A stretch of 37,537 bases of DNA from CAYPXJ01 sp964414595 (GCA_964414595.1 CAYPXJ010000012.1:1-37537), one strand, 5' to 3'; shown: positions 22,544 to 32,287, counted from the first letter of the stretch. A program made the numbers and translations. The notes: a model not told the origin generated them from the sequence alone.

Positions 22544-23085
22544 GCCGTTTACGCATTTTCTCCGATCGCGATCCCTCCACGCCGGAAATTGACACCACCG
22601 ATGGCGGTGCGATTGCGAATATTCTCGCACATGTCGGTATTCAATTTGAGCGCTGGAACGCAAGCGTGATGCTGCCCGATGGCGCCGGTCAGCCGGAAGT
22701 TCTGGCCGCTTATGCGAAGGAAATCGCTCGCCTGAAAGAGCAAGGCGGCTACCAATCGGTGGACGTGATTCGCATGCACGCGGCGCACCCTGATAAAAAA
22801 ACGCTGCGCGAAAAATTCTTAAACGAACATCGTCACAGCGAAGACGAAGTGCGTTTTTTTGTCGAAGGCGACGGGCTTTTCTGCCTGCATATTGGCGATA
22901 AAGTGTATCAGGTTTTATGTTCGCGGGGCGATCTCATCAATGTTCCCGCGGGCGCAACACATTGGTTTGATATGGGCGATATGCCCACGTTTGCCGCTAT
23001 CCGCCTTTTCACCAACCCCGATGGCTGGGTTGCCAAATTTACCGGCGATCCCATCGCTGCCAATTTCCCAAAATATGGCGAGTAA
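22540..23085 (+). CDS. mtnD: Acireductone dioxygenase
   Basis: The 181-residue cupin enzyme oxidises acireductone to the methionine keto-acid precursor and formate (iron form). All four metal ligands are present: His97, His99 and Glu103 (EHRHSEDEVRFFVEG) and His141 (PAGATHWFDMG). Length matches the family. The ATG overlaps the mtnB stop, and its own stop is overlapped by mtnC by 11 bases. Confidence 0.96.
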   Translation: MSRLRIFSDRDPSTPEIDTTDGGAIANILAHVGIQFERWNASVMLPDGAGQPEVLAAYAKEIARLKEQGGYQSVDVIRMHAAHPDKKTLREKFLNEHRHSEDEVRFFVEGDGLFCLHIGDKVYQVLCSRGDLINVPAGATHWFDMGDMPTFAAIRLFTNPDGWVAKFTGDPIAANFPKYGE

Positions 23086-23767
23086 CATTCACGCAATCCT
23101 CACCGATATCGAAGGCACCACGTCTTCCATCGCCTTTGTAAAAGAGGTGTTATTTCCTTACGCCTACCAACATCTACCGAAATTTTTAGAAACGCATCAA
23201 CACGAGCATGAGGTCGCGGCGCAAATTGAAGAAACACGCCTGATTGATGCAAAACCACACGCCACGATCGCCGAGATCGGAGAAATTCTTCGCACCTGGA
23301 TCACCGAAGATCGCAAAATCACACCGCTGAAAAATCTGCAAGGCCTTATCTGGAAAGATGGCTATGCGCACGGTGAAATTAAAGGTCATATTTACGACGA
23401 TGCGGCGGCAAAACTCAAAATCTGGCATGCGCGCGGCCTGCCGCTCTATGTTTATTCTTCCGGCTCTATCGTGGCGCAGCAATTACTCTTTGCTCACACA
23501 ACACACGGCGATCTCACACCGCTCTTTTCCGGCTATTTCGATACCAATATCGGCAGTAAAAAAGACGCAGCGTCTTACAGCAAAATCGCCGCTGAAATAG
23601 GCAAAAAACCGGAATCCATTCTCTTTCTTTCCGATATAGCGGATGAAATCCGTGCCGCAAAAGCCGCAGGAATGCAGGTAATTCGCCTCGTTCGCCCGCA
23701 GGATGGCACAAAAGCTTTACGTGACGGCACAGCTGAAGTAGAAAGCTTTGCGGAGATCAATCTGTGA
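23075..23767 (+). CDS. mtnC: Enolase-phosphatase E1
   Basis: The 230-residue HAD-family enzyme enolises and dephosphorylates 2,3-diketo-5-methylthiopentyl-1-phosphate. The N-terminal ILTDIEGTTSSIAFVKEVLFPYA holds the HAD motif I (DxEGT) with Asp10 and Glu12; YSSGSIVAQQLLF is motif II and ILFLSDIADEIRAAKAAGM is motif III/IV. ATG 23075 is the first start that gives the family N-terminus. Its TGA shares bases with the GTG of mtnK (GTGA). Confidence 0.95.
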   Translation: MASNIHAILTDIEGTTSSIAFVKEVLFPYAYQHLPKFLETHQHEHEVAAQIEETRLIDAKPHATIAEIGEILRTWITEDRKITPLKNLQGLIWKDGYAHGEIKGHIYDDAAAKLKIWHARGLPLYVYSSGSIVAQQLLFAHTTHGDLTPLFSGYFDTNIGSKKDAASYSKIAAEIGKKPESILFLSDIADEIRAAKAAGMQVIRLVRPQDGTKALRDGTAEVESFAEINL

Positions 23768-25020
23768 CGAAAACAAAATACCAAGCCTTTAACGCGAATA
23801 ATCTCGCCACCGCGATGAGTGACTTAAAAGATGTCGCTGCAAAACTTGGCGGCACATCAAAAGATTGGAAGGTGAGCGAAGTCGGCGACGGAAACCTTAA
23901 TCTTGTTTTTATCGTGGAAGGCCCAACGGGCAGCGTGGTGGTAAAACAGGCTTTGCCTTATGTGCGCCTCGTTGGTGAAAGCTGGCCGCTGCCGCTGGAT
24001 CGCGCTTATTACGAACACGCAGCCCTCAAAGTGCAAAACGCGCTCGTGCCCGGCCTCGTGCCCTCGCTCTACCATTTTGATCGCAGTCTCGCGCTGATTG
24101 TGATGGAGCATCTCACGCCGCATATCATTTTACGCAAAGGCCTTATTGGCGGCACGCAATATCCGAAAATGGCCAAGCACATGGCCGAATTTTTGGCAAA
24201 AACCTTATTCCATACTTCCGATCTCGCATTGCCCGCGGACGACAAAAAGAAATCGCTCGCAAAATTTGCCAGCAATATCGCGATGTGCAAAATCACCGAA
24301 GATCTCGTGTTCACGGAGCCGTATTACAACGCGCCTATGAACAAACACACCACGCCTGATCTTGATAATATTGCCAACGAATTCCAGCGCGATACCGCGC
24401 TAAAAATCGCGTCGCAGGAACTCAAGCACGCGTTCCTTTCGCACGCGGAAGCGCTGATTCACGGCGATTTACACACAGGCTCCATCATGGTGACGGAAAC
24501 CGATACGCGCGCCATCGATCCCGAATTCGCTTTTTTCGGCCCAATGGGTTTTGATATCGGCGCGCTCATCGCGAATCTCTTGATCGCGTTTTTCTCCCAA
24601 AAAGGCCACGCCACACCGGAAAATAACCGCCTCGCCTATGCCGATTGGATTCTCTGGCAGGTTAAAGATCTCTGGAACGAATTCGCGGTGGAATTCACCA
24701 AATTATTCGTCGCACGCACGCCCGAAAAAACCGGCGATGCCTTTACCCCGGTGATGTTAAGTTCCAATGAAATGGAAAAAGCTGCCGCGCGTTATCTGCA
24801 AAATGTGTGGCAAGATACGCTTGGTTTCGCCGGCATGAAAATCATCCGCCGCATTTTGGGCCTCGCGCATGTCGCCGATTTTGAAACCATCGCGCATCAG
24901 GGCATGCGCGCCGCCTGTGAAAACCGCGCCCTTGCGATGGGCCGCATGCTTGCGGTCGAACGCGCGAATATCAAAAGCGTTGGGCAAATCTTAGAAGCCG
25001 CCAAAAAATTCGGCGCATAA
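23764..25020 (+). CDS. mtnK: Methylthioribose kinase
   Basis: The 418-residue APH-like kinase phosphorylates 5-methylthioribose. Its N-terminal lobe shows VGDGNLNLVFIVEGPTGSVVVKQALPYVRLVGESWPL, where the Lys and the GDGNLN loop bind ATP. The catalytic loop is LIHGDLHTGSIMV, followed by AIDPEFAFFGPMGFDIGALIANLLIAFF. The start is GTG at 23764, overlapping the mtnC stop, with GGAG about ten bases upstream. Presence of a kinase implies that free methylthioribose is the substrate, which needs a nucleosidase (MtnN) encoded elsewhere. Confidence 0.95.
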   Translation: MTKTKYQAFNANNLATAMSDLKDVAAKLGGTSKDWKVSEVGDGNLNLVFIVEGPTGSVVVKQALPYVRLVGESWPLPLDRAYYEHAALKVQNALVPGLVPSLYHFDRSLALIVMEHLTPHIILRKGLIGGTQYPKMAKHMAEFLAKTLFHTSDLALPADDKKKSLAKFASNIAMCKITEDLVFTEPYYNAPMNKHTTPDLDNIANEFQRDTALKIASQELKHAFLSHAEALIHGDLHTGSIMVTETDTRAIDPEFAFFGPMGFDIGALIANLLIAFFSQKGHATPENNRLAYADWILWQVKDLWNEFAVEFTKLFVARTPEKTGDAFTPVMLSSNEMEKAAARYLQNVWQDTLGFAGMKIIRRILGLAHVADFETIAHQGMRAACENRALAMGRMLAVERANIKSVGQILEAAKKFGA

Positions 25021-25026
25021 TTTTTC

Positions 25027-26070
25027 ATGAAACTGAACGGTAAACCACGCTGCTCCATTCTGGAAAAAGGCAAAGCGATCGAAATTCTCGATCAGCGTAA
25101 ATTGCCGCACGCGGTGAAGCTGGTAAAAATTTCCACGATGCAGAAAGCCGCGCGCGCTATTTCGGAAATGTGGGTGCGCGGCGCGCCGCTCATCGGTGCA
25201 ACCGGTGCGTATGGTCTGGTATTCGCGCTACGCAAAAATGCCTCGGACGCAGCGCTTAACGCGGCGTATAAAACACTCCTCGCCACGCGCCCTACCGCCG
25301 TCAATTTGCGTTGGGCACTTGATTCCATGCTGCAAACGGTAAAAAAACTGCCGCCGGAAAAACGCGCCGAAGCCGCCCTTAAACGCGCGCGTGAAATTTG
25401 CAGCGAAGACATCACCACCTGCGAAGCCATTGGCAATCACGGCCTCGCGCTTATTCAAAAACTCTACGCCCGGAAAAAACGCACTCTCAATATTCTCACC
25501 CATTGCAATACGGGCTGGATCGCGTGCGTCGATTGGGGCACCGCGCTTGCCTGTTTTTACAAAGCGCACGATGCGGGCATTCCGATTCATATCTGGGTGG
25601 ATGAAACGCGCCCGCGCAATCAGGGCGCACTCACCGCATGGGAACTCGCGCAGCATGGCGTGCCGCATACGGTGATTGTCGATAATGCTGGCGGCCAGCT
25701 CATGCGCGAAGGTAAAGTCGATCTCTGCATTGTCGGCGCCGATCGCGTCACCGCCAACGGCGATGTCTGCAATAAAATCGGCACCTATCTGAAGGCACTC
25801 GCGGCGAAAGATAATGACGTTCCGTTTTACGTTGCGCTACCCCACACCACGATCGATAAACACACAAAATCCGGGGATGACGTGGAAATAGAAGAGCGAA
25901 ATCCCGAAGAAGTCTTAAAAATCGGCGGCGTCGCACTTTATCCGAAAAACACACGTGCGGCGAACCCCGCTTTTGACGTCACACCCGCCCGCCTCATCAC
26001 CGGCTATATCACCGAAAGCGGCGTCACACCCGCCGCCGGATTTAAGAGCAAGATTCTAAAAAATCTCTAA
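25027..26070 (+). CDS. mtnA: Methylthioribose-1-phosphate isomerase
   Basis: The 347-residue eIF2B-like enzyme converts methylthioribose-1-phosphate to methylthioribulose-1-phosphate, the MtnB substrate. WVRGAPLIGATGAYG near residue 48, the catalytic Cys in LTHCNTGWIACVDWGTAL, WVDETRPRNQGALTAWEL, and the Asp in IVGADRVTANGDVCNKIGTY are all present. It begins six bases after mtnK and closes the cluster, whose order is B-D-C-K-A. Confidence 0.96.
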   Translation: MKLNGKPRCSILEKGKAIEILDQRKLPHAVKLVKISTMQKAARAISEMWVRGAPLIGATGAYGLVFALRKNASDAALNAAYKTLLATRPTAVNLRWALDSMLQTVKKLPPEKRAEAALKRAREICSEDITTCEAIGNHGLALIQKLYARKKRTLNILTHCNTGWIACVDWGTALACFYKAHDAGIPIHIWVDETRPRNQGALTAWELAQHGVPHTVIVDNAGGQLMREGKVDLCIVGADRVTANGDVCNKIGTYLKALAAKDNDVPFYVALPHTTIDKHTKSGDDVEIEERNPEEVLKIGGVALYPKNTRAANPAFDVTPARLITGYITESGVTPAAGFKSKILKNL

Positions 26071-26115
26071 AACCTGCTTGGCTTATGAGCCCCGCATCTA
26101 TATTTTTTATTTGCG

Positions 26116-26147
26116 AAGACTTTGGCTGACATTGTCGTATAAGTCTT
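26116..26147. promoter_or_regulatory. Inverted repeat upstream of the RND efflux operon
   Basis: AAGACTT (26116-26122) and AAGTCTT (26141-26147) form 7-base inverted arms 18 bases apart, ending 16 bases before the adaptor gene. A TATAAG hexamer overlaps the right arm. It could be an operator for an efflux repressor, but none is encoded next to the operon. Confidence 0.35.
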
Positions 26148-26163
26148 AACGAGGTCGGGTGTA

Positions 26164-27258
26164 ATGAAAAAAACAGGAATATGGGCGCTTCTGACACTGC
26201 TTGTGGTCGGGATTGTCATCTATTATTTCTGGCAGCAATACGGCACCAAAGCCTCTAAAACTCAGCCGGATACGCCCGTTACGGTCATAAAAGTCTATAA
26301 AGATATGATTTTCGATAGCGTGGAGGCGCTGGGCACAACCTACGCCAACGAATCGGTGGATATCACCACGAACATCACGGAAACGATTCGGGAAATCCGC
26401 TTCGACGACGGGCAGGAAGTCAAGCAGGGCGATATCATTGCCGTGCTGGAACAAAGCGAAGAGGAAGCGCAGCTCGCCGCGGCCAAAGCGCAGCTCGCCG
26501 AGCATCAGCGCGAACTCAAGCGCATTGATTCGCTGGTAAAACAAAAGGCAGCCGCCAAACGTGATTACGATGAGCGTCGCACCCAGCTAGAAGTCACGGA
26601 ACAACAAATCAAAGAAATTACCGCTCGCATGGAGGATCGCACTTTACGCGCGCCGTTTGATGGAGTGCTCGGAGTGCGCCGCTTGAGCATGGGTGCGCTG
26701 GTACAACCGGGCCAACTCATCACGACCATCGATGACATTCATCAAATCAAACTCGATTTCAACGTCGCTTCCACGTACCTTACCCAACTGCAAGTTGGAA
26801 CACCGATTGAAGCCATCAGCAGCGAGCTCGGCGGCAAAGTATTCAATGGCACAATCCAAACCATTAATTCGCGCATCGATCCGGTAACGCGCTCCGTGCT
26901 TGTGCGCGCTCTTATTCCCAATCCCGATGGGTTGCTAAAACCTGGCCTGCTGATGCGCGTTGTCTTGCTTAAAGATCAGCGCCGCGCCTTAATTGTACCG
27001 GAAGACGCCATCATCCAAAAACAGGATGCGCATTTCGTGCTCACGGTGGATCCGGAAAAAAATACCGTAGCGCAGCGCAAAATTACACTTGGCACGCGCC
27101 GCCCTGGTATCGCTGAAGTGAAAGAAGGCCTTGAAGAAGGTGAATTGGTCATTGTGCGCGGCGTGGGTCGTGTGCGGCCGGATCAAAAAGTTTCGCTGCA
27201 GGAAGTGTGGGATAAAATTCGTGCGCCTAATAGTGGCGCGGCGGCCACGGAGGAGTAA
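26164..27258 (+). CDS. RND efflux periplasmic adaptor subunit
   Basis: The 364-residue protein is anchored by one N-terminal helix (GIWALLTLLVVGIVIYYFW) and has the membrane fusion protein order: a lipoyl half (ITETIREIRFDDGQEVKQGDIIAVLEQ), a coiled-coil hairpin (about 95-155), the second lipoyl half (DRTLRAPFDGVLGVRRLSMGALVQPGQLITTI), a beta barrel (QIKLDFNVASTYL) and a membrane-proximal domain (ALIVPEDAIIQKQ). It bridges the inner membrane pump and the outer membrane channel. GAGG precedes the ATG; the next gene begins directly after its TAA. Confidence 0.95.
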   Translation: MKKTGIWALLTLLVVGIVIYYFWQQYGTKASKTQPDTPVTVIKVYKDMIFDSVEALGTTYANESVDITTNITETIREIRFDDGQEVKQGDIIAVLEQSEEEAQLAAAKAQLAEHQRELKRIDSLVKQKAAAKRDYDERRTQLEVTEQQIKEITARMEDRTLRAPFDGVLGVRRLSMGALVQPGQLITTIDDIHQIKLDFNVASTYLTQLQVGTPIEAISSELGGKVFNGTIQTINSRIDPVTRSVLVRALIPNPDGLLKPGLLMRVVLLKDQRRALIVPEDAIIQKQDAHFVLTVDPEKNTVAQRKITLGTRRPGIAEVKEGLEEGELVIVRGVGRVRPDQKVSLQEVWDKIRAPNSGAAATEE

Positions 27259-30200
27259 ATGCTCCTTTCCGATATTTCCGTTAAACGCCCTATTTTCGCT
27301 GCCGTTATCAACTTGCTGATTATTGCGTTCGGTATTGTTTCTTTTACCAAGCTACCCTTACGTGAATATCCGGATATCGACCCACCGATTGTATCTATTG
27401 AAACAACCTATCGCGGTGCCGCCGCGAATGTGATCGAATCGCGCATCACAGAAATTATCGAAGATCGCATCGCCGGCGTAGAAGGCATCAAAACCATCAC
27501 GTCAAAAAGTGAAGATGGCGTTTCACGTATTACTGTCGAATTTGAAATCAGTCGCAACATTGATGATGCTGCAAACGATATTCGTGACCGTGTTTCGGGT
27601 ATTTTGGATGACCTCCCCGAAGAAGCGGATCCGCCGGAAATTCAAAAAGCCGATGCCGATGATCAGGTGATTATCTGGTTTAATCTTTCCGGCGAAGGCA
27701 TGACCATTATGGAGCTTACAGATTACGCGCGCCGCTATGTGCAGGATCGCTTTTCTGCCATTGATGGCGTGGCGCGTGTGCGCATTGGCGGCGGTTTGGA
27801 AATCGCCATGCGCATCTGGCTTGATCGCAATGCGCTTGCCGCGCGTAATCTCACGGTTGCGGATGTAGAACAGGCGCTCCGTTCAGAAAACGTGGAATTG
27901 CCTGCGGGTTCCATTGAATCCACCGCCAGAGATTTCACCGTGCGAATGCAGCGCAGTTATTTCTCACCGGAAGATTTTCGTAATCTTGTGCTTTCCGAAG
28001 GTAAAGATGGCTATCTTGTGCGTTTGGGCGATGTTGCGCGTGTGGAGATCGGCCCTGTAGAACAGCGCACCACGCTGCGGGGTAACGGCCTGCCGATGGT
28101 GGGTATCGGCATTATCAAGCAATCGAAAGCCAATACGCTGGATGTTGCGCGGTTGGCCAAAGCCGAACGCGAAAAAGTCAATGCCACGCTGCCTGAAAAT
28201 ATGGAACTCGGCCTCAGCTACGATTCCAGCGTATTTGTCGAAAGCGCCGTGCATGAAGTGTACATGACACTCTATATCGCGATCATTTTAGTGATTCTCG
28301 TTATCTATGCGTTTCTTGGAAATTTTCGCGCTACACTGATTCCGGCGGTCACCGTTCCGGTCTGTCTTATTGGATCGTTTATTTTGCTGTATGCGTTTGG
28401 TTTCACCATCAATTTGTTGACCCTGCTTGCGCTTGTGCTGGCGATTGGTTTAGTGGTCGATGATGCGATTGTTGTTCTGGAAAACGTGCACCGCCGCATC
28501 GAGCTGGGCGAACCCCGTTTGCTCGCGGCGTTTCGCGGCACACGGCAAGTGGGTTTTGCCGTTGTTGCCACTACCATCGTTCTCGTCGCGGTCTTTATTC
28601 CGCTCACATTCCTAGAAGGCGATATAGGCCGCCTCTTTACCGAATTCGCAGTAACCATGGCGGCTTCGGTACTGCTTTCCGGTTTTGTCGCCCTAACCTT
28701 TTCGCCGATGCTTTCTTCCAAACTTTTGCTCGCGCATGGCGAAGCCAATCGCTTTTCCAAATGGCTTGATGCGCGCTTTGATCGTCTGCGGGAACGCTAT
28801 CTGCGTTTGCTTAATCGCGTATTAAATCATGTTTCATTGAGTATATTTATCTTGCTCGGGGTGCTGGTTTCCGCGGTTATATTATTCCGTGTCGTGCCAA
28901 GTGAATTTACACCGCAAGAAGATCGCGGCGTCTTTTTTACCAATCTTCGTGGCCCGGAAGGCGCTTCGTTTGATTACATGATGGAGCATGTCAACGAAGT
29001 GGAAAAACGCCTTATGCCTTATGTCGAAAGCGGAGAATTCCAGCGTCTGCTGATGCGTGTGCCAGGTAGTTTTGGCACCACCGCAAGTTTCAACAGTGCC
29101 GCCGCCATTGTTATTTTAAGCGATTGGGGCAATCGTAAACCCATCTGGGATTACTTAAATGAAATACGGGCTAAAACTGCTGATATCACTGGCGTACAAG
29201 TGTTTAGCGTCGTGCGCCAGGCCTTTGGTAATAACACCGCAAAACCCGTGCAATTTGTGCTTGGTGGCCCCACCTATAACGAGCTTGCCGATTGGCGCGA
29301 TACGCTGCTTACCAAAATCCAGGAAAATAAAAATCTTCTCGATGTCGATAACGATTACAAGGAAACCAAACCGCAAATCGGCATCACCATCAACCGCGAC
29401 CGTGCGGGCACGCTAGGCGTTCCTGTGGCGGCCATTAATTCGACGCTGGAAACGATGTTGGGCTCACGCCGCGTTACCACCTTTATTGATCGCGGCGAAG
29501 AATATGATGTCATGCTCGAAAGCGAAAAAGATTTGAAGCGTAGCCCGCTCGATATCAGCAATCTCTATGTCCGCTCCGAACGCACCAACGAGCTTATTCC
29601 GCTTTCGAATCTTGTCACGATTAATGAGTTTGCCGATGCCGCTGTGCTCAACCGTTACAACCGTCTGCGCAGCATCACGATTGAAGCGAATCTTGCCGAT
29701 GGTTATACGCTGGGCGATGCGCTTGAATATCTGGAAAATGTTGTGCAGAACGATCTGCCTCCGGGCGTCACTATTGATTACAAGGGCGATTCGCTCGATT
29801 ACAAAGAGTCCGGCAGCTCGATGGTTCTTGTCTTTACGCTCGCGCTCGTTGNNNNNNNNNNGTTCGAAAGTTTTGTGCATCCGCTGGTTATTATGTTCAC
29901 GGTGCCGCTGGCCATTTCCGGCGCGCTCGCGGCGTTATGGCTCACCGGACAAACACTCAACATTTACAGCCAAATCGGTCTTATCATTTTGGTGGGGCTT
30001 GCGACCAAAAATGGTATCCTGATCGTAGAATTCATCAACCAGTTACGCGATGAGGGCATGGAGTTTCGTCAGGCCATTCTGGATGCGGCAGGCAAACGTC
30101 TGCGCCCGATTATCATGACCAGTATCACCACGGTAATGGGCGCCGTGCCGCTCATTCTCTCGCATGGTGCGGGTGCAGAAACACGTACCGTGATTGGCAT

Positions 30201-30351
30201 CGTGATTGTCGCGGGCGTCACCACCGCGACCTTCCTTACCATTTTCGTTATCCCGGTGATGTATCAGTTGCTTGCGAAAAATACGACATCGCCGGAAACC
30301 ACAAGCCGTAAATTGGAGACACAGTTGAAGGAGCATGAGCATGTCACGTAA
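27259..30351 (+). CDS. RND multidrug efflux permease (HAE-1/AcrB type)
   Basis: The inner membrane pump is at least 1030 residues long and drives export with the proton gradient. The N-terminus MLLSDISVKRPIFAAVINLLI is typical; GLVVDDAIVVLENVHRRIE holds the Asp-Asp proton relay in helix 4, and LATKNGILIVEFINQL holds the Lys in helix 10. Two periplasmic porter/docking regions lie between. Ten N bases at 29852-29861 keep the frame but replace the start of the conserved segment before FESFVHPLVIM. Relatives have about eight or nine residues (xxFLVLAAQ) between ALV and FESF where only four unknown residues fit, so the true gap is probably longer. Substrates are unknown. Confidence 0.96.
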   Translation: MLLSDISVKRPIFAAVINLLIIAFGIVSFTKLPLREYPDIDPPIVSIETTYRGAAANVIESRITEIIEDRIAGVEGIKTITSKSEDGVSRITVEFEISRNIDDAANDIRDRVSGILDDLPEEADPPEIQKADADDQVIIWFNLSGEGMTIMELTDYARRYVQDRFSAIDGVARVRIGGGLEIAMRIWLDRNALAARNLTVADVEQALRSENVELPAGSIESTARDFTVRMQRSYFSPEDFRNLVLSEGKDGYLVRLGDVARVEIGPVEQRTTLRGNGLPMVGIGIIKQSKANTLDVARLAKAEREKVNATLPENMELGLSYDSSVFVESAVHEVYMTLYIAIILVILVIYAFLGNFRATLIPAVTVPVCLIGSFILLYAFGFTINLLTLLALVLAIGLVVDDAIVVLENVHRRIELGEPRLLAAFRGTRQVGFAVVATTIVLVAVFIPLTFLEGDIGRLFTEFAVTMAASVLLSGFVALTFSPMLSSKLLLAHGEANRFSKWLDARFDRLRERYLRLLNRVLNHVSLSIFILLGVLVSAVILFRVVPSEFTPQEDRGVFFTNLRGPEGASFDYMMEHVNEVEKRLMPYVESGEFQRLLMRVPGSFGTTASFNSAAAIVILSDWGNRKPIWDYLNEIRAKTADITGVQVFSVVRQAFGNNTAKPVQFVLGGPTYNELADWRDTLLTKIQENKNLLDVDNDYKETKPQIGITINRDRAGTLGVPVAAINSTLETMLGSRRVTTFIDRGEEYDVMLESEKDLKRSPLDISNLYVRSERTNELIPLSNLVTINEFADAAVLNRYNRLRSITIEANLADGYTLGDALEYLENVVQNDLPPGVTIDYKGDSLDYKESGSSMVLVFTLALVXXXXFESFVHPLVIMFTVPLAISGALAALWLTGQTLNIYSQIGLIILVGLATKNGILIVEFINQLRDEGMEFRQAILDAAGKRLRPIIMTSITTVMGAVPLILSHGAGAETRTVIGIVIVAGVTTATFLTIFVIPVMYQLLAKNTTSPETTSRKLETQLKEHEHVT
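29852..29861. other. Assembly gap (10 N) inside the RND permease gene
   Basis: Ten N bases interrupt the gene near the conserved helix before FESF. The frame is preserved with four unknown residues, but family comparison suggests a few more residues are missing, in a multiple of three bases. Confidence 0.9.
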
Positions 30352-31750
30352 CATCGCAGCGCTTCTCATGTGCAGTATGCTGTGCTCATGCTCAGTCGGC
30401 CCGGATTATAGAAAGCCGGAAACAACGGTAGGCGCTGATTGGCATCGCCTGGATACATCCCTTACCGTCACTGATCCCGTGCAAGAAAAATGGTGGGAAA
30501 ATTTTCAGGATGCTACGCTGACACAACTTATCGACCAGGCGGCAGAGAATAATCATGATCTGCGGGTCGCCGTTGCGAATATCGCGCGGGCGCGGGCGGA
30601 TCGCGCCGCCGCACGAGCTGCTTTTCTCCCTTCTGAAAATATCGGTGGAAGTGCTGCTCGCGAAGGTTTAAGCGCACAAAATTCACGCACCAATTTCACG
30701 GGCGAACGCGAGCGCGATAGTTTTGATGCATCGCTTGATGCAAGTTGGGAAATCGATATTTTCGGCCATACACGCCGTTCGGTTGAAGCTTCAAACGCAC
30801 TGCTGGAAGCCGCAATAGAAAATAAACGCGATGTTTTGGTGGCGATTTTTGCGGAAGTCTCGCGCAATTATTTTGAAGTGCGTGGTCTGCAAAAACGTAT
30901 CGATTACAAAAAACGTAATATTGAATTATTGCGCGAAGTGGAAAAGCTTGCCGAGGCGCAATTCAACACGGGCACCGTTACGGAAATTGACGTCGCGCGG
31001 GCGCGTGGTGAGCGTGAAGCCAACGAGGCGACGCTGCCCAATCTCGAAGCGGAAATGATGGCGGGTATTTACCGCATTTCCACACTCACTGGCCAACTGC
31101 CGGAATACCATGTCAAAACATTAGAAGCGACAAAACCACTGCCCGACGTTCCCGATCTTGTGCCGATCGGCCTGCGTTCGGATCTGTTGCGGCGTCGTCC
31201 TGATATTCGGCGCGCGGAACGCGAGCTCGCGGCCAGCAATGCGGAAATCGGTGTCGCTATTGCCGATATGTTCCCGCGCTTTTCCTTGAGTGGCTCGGCA
31301 GGTTCAAGCGCGCGCAGTTTTGGTGATATGTTTTCTACCGGCAGTTTCACTTATCTACTCAGTAGCGCGGTAGATTGGACTATTCTCAATGGCGGCCAGC
31401 GTATCGCCGCGGTGGATGCGGCGCGGGCGCGCAACGATGCTTCTCTTGCAAGCTATGAAAAAACGGTGCTGCAAGCCGTTGCGGATACGCAAAGCGCTCT
31501 TACGCGTTACGGCAAGGAATGGCAGACCGAAAAGCAACTGAAAGCGGCTGAGAAAACCCGCGAAGAAGCCTTCCGCATTGCTAAATTACGCTACGAAGCG
31601 GGGGAAGAAAATTTCCTGGTGATTTTAGATGCCGAACGTTCACTTATCACCGCGCAGGACGAACTCATCCAAAGCGAAACGCGTCTGCGCACCAACCTAA
31701 CGCAGCTATACAAAACGCTGGGCGGCGGCTGGGAAACCTACGAAAAATAA
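30341..31750 (+). CDS. NodT-type outer membrane efflux lipoprotein
   Basis: The 469-residue protein has a lipoprotein signal (MSRNIAALLMCSMLCSC, lipidated Cys17) and the OEP/NodT layout: SVGPDYRKPE, WWENFQDATLTQLIDQAAENNHDLRVAVANIARARADRAAARAAFLPS, EIDIFGHTRRSVEAS, then IGLRSDLLRRRPDIRRAERELAASNAEIGVAIADMFPRFSLSGSAG, and a second TolC-like repeat. It is the outer membrane channel of the adaptor-permease-channel set. ATG 30341 is preferred over ATG 30335 because AAGGAG at 30328-30333 has correct spacing only to it. It overlaps the permease stop by 11 bases and abuts the convergent UPF0114 gene. Confidence 0.95.
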   Translation: MSRNIAALLMCSMLCSCSVGPDYRKPETTVGADWHRLDTSLTVTDPVQEKWWENFQDATLTQLIDQAAENNHDLRVAVANIARARADRAAARAAFLPSENIGGSAAREGLSAQNSRTNFTGERERDSFDASLDASWEIDIFGHTRRSVEASNALLEAAIENKRDVLVAIFAEVSRNYFEVRGLQKRIDYKKRNIELLREVEKLAEAQFNTGTVTEIDVARARGEREANEATLPNLEAEMMAGIYRISTLTGQLPEYHVKTLEATKPLPDVPDLVPIGLRSDLLRRRPDIRRAERELAASNAEIGVAIADMFPRFSLSGSAGSSARSFGDMFSTGSFTYLLSSAVDWTILNGGQRIAAVDAARARNDASLASYEKTVLQAVADTQSALTRYGKEWQTEKQLKAAEKTREEAFRIAKLRYEAGEENFLVILDAERSLITAQDELIQSETRLRTNLTQLYKTLGGGWETYEK

Positions 31751-32287
31751 TTATTTCTTGCCGGTTTTGGCTTTAAGAGATTTGGCACTGGCCGCCACGC
31801 GGTCCATCAGCGCAAGCAACACACCCGAAATCACAAACACCAGGTGAATAATCACCATCCATTTAATTTCGTATTCCGAAGCTTTTTCAACATCCATAAA
31901 AACTTTGAGCAAATGAATTCCTGAAATCGCGACGATAGACGCCACCAATTTTAATTTCAGCGTAGAAAAATCCACCGTACCTTTCCAGGAAGGCTGATCT
32001 TCGTGATCGCCGATATTCAGTTTAGAAACAAAATTTTCATAGCCGGAAAAAATCACAATCACGAGCAAATTGCCCGCCAGGGATAAATCAATCAACGCGA
32101 GCGCACCCAGCACGGCATCATTCGCCGTAATATCAGGAATACTCATGGCAAAATGAATGAGTTCCACGATAAAACTATACAGCAATACCAGCAACGCACC
32201 GACAAGCCCGATGTAAAACGGCGCCATCAGCCAGCGGCTGGCAAATAGCCCGCGCTCAATCCATGTTTCGATAGTGTTTTGCGTCAT
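31751..32287 (-). CDS. yqhA: UPF0114 (YqhA-like) membrane protein
   Basis: The 178-residue protein has three or four helices and the UPF0114 hallmarks: ERGLFASRWLMAPFYIGLVGALL near the N-terminus, ALIDLSLAGNLLVIVIFSGYENFVSKLNI in the middle and KLVASIVAISGIHLLKVFMD. Function is not known. ATG 32287 matches the family N-terminus; ATG 32305 in frame would add six residues. The stop is immediately adjacent to the stop of the NodT gene on the other strand. Confidence 0.9.
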   Translation of the reverse strand: MTQNTIETWIERGLFASRWLMAPFYIGLVGALLVLLYSFIVELIHFAMSIPDITANDAVLGALALIDLSLAGNLLVIVIFSGYENFVSKLNIGDHEDQPSWKGTVDFSTLKLKLVASIVAISGIHLLKVFMDVEKASEYEIKWMVIIHLVFVISGVLLALMDRVAASAKSLKAKTGKK

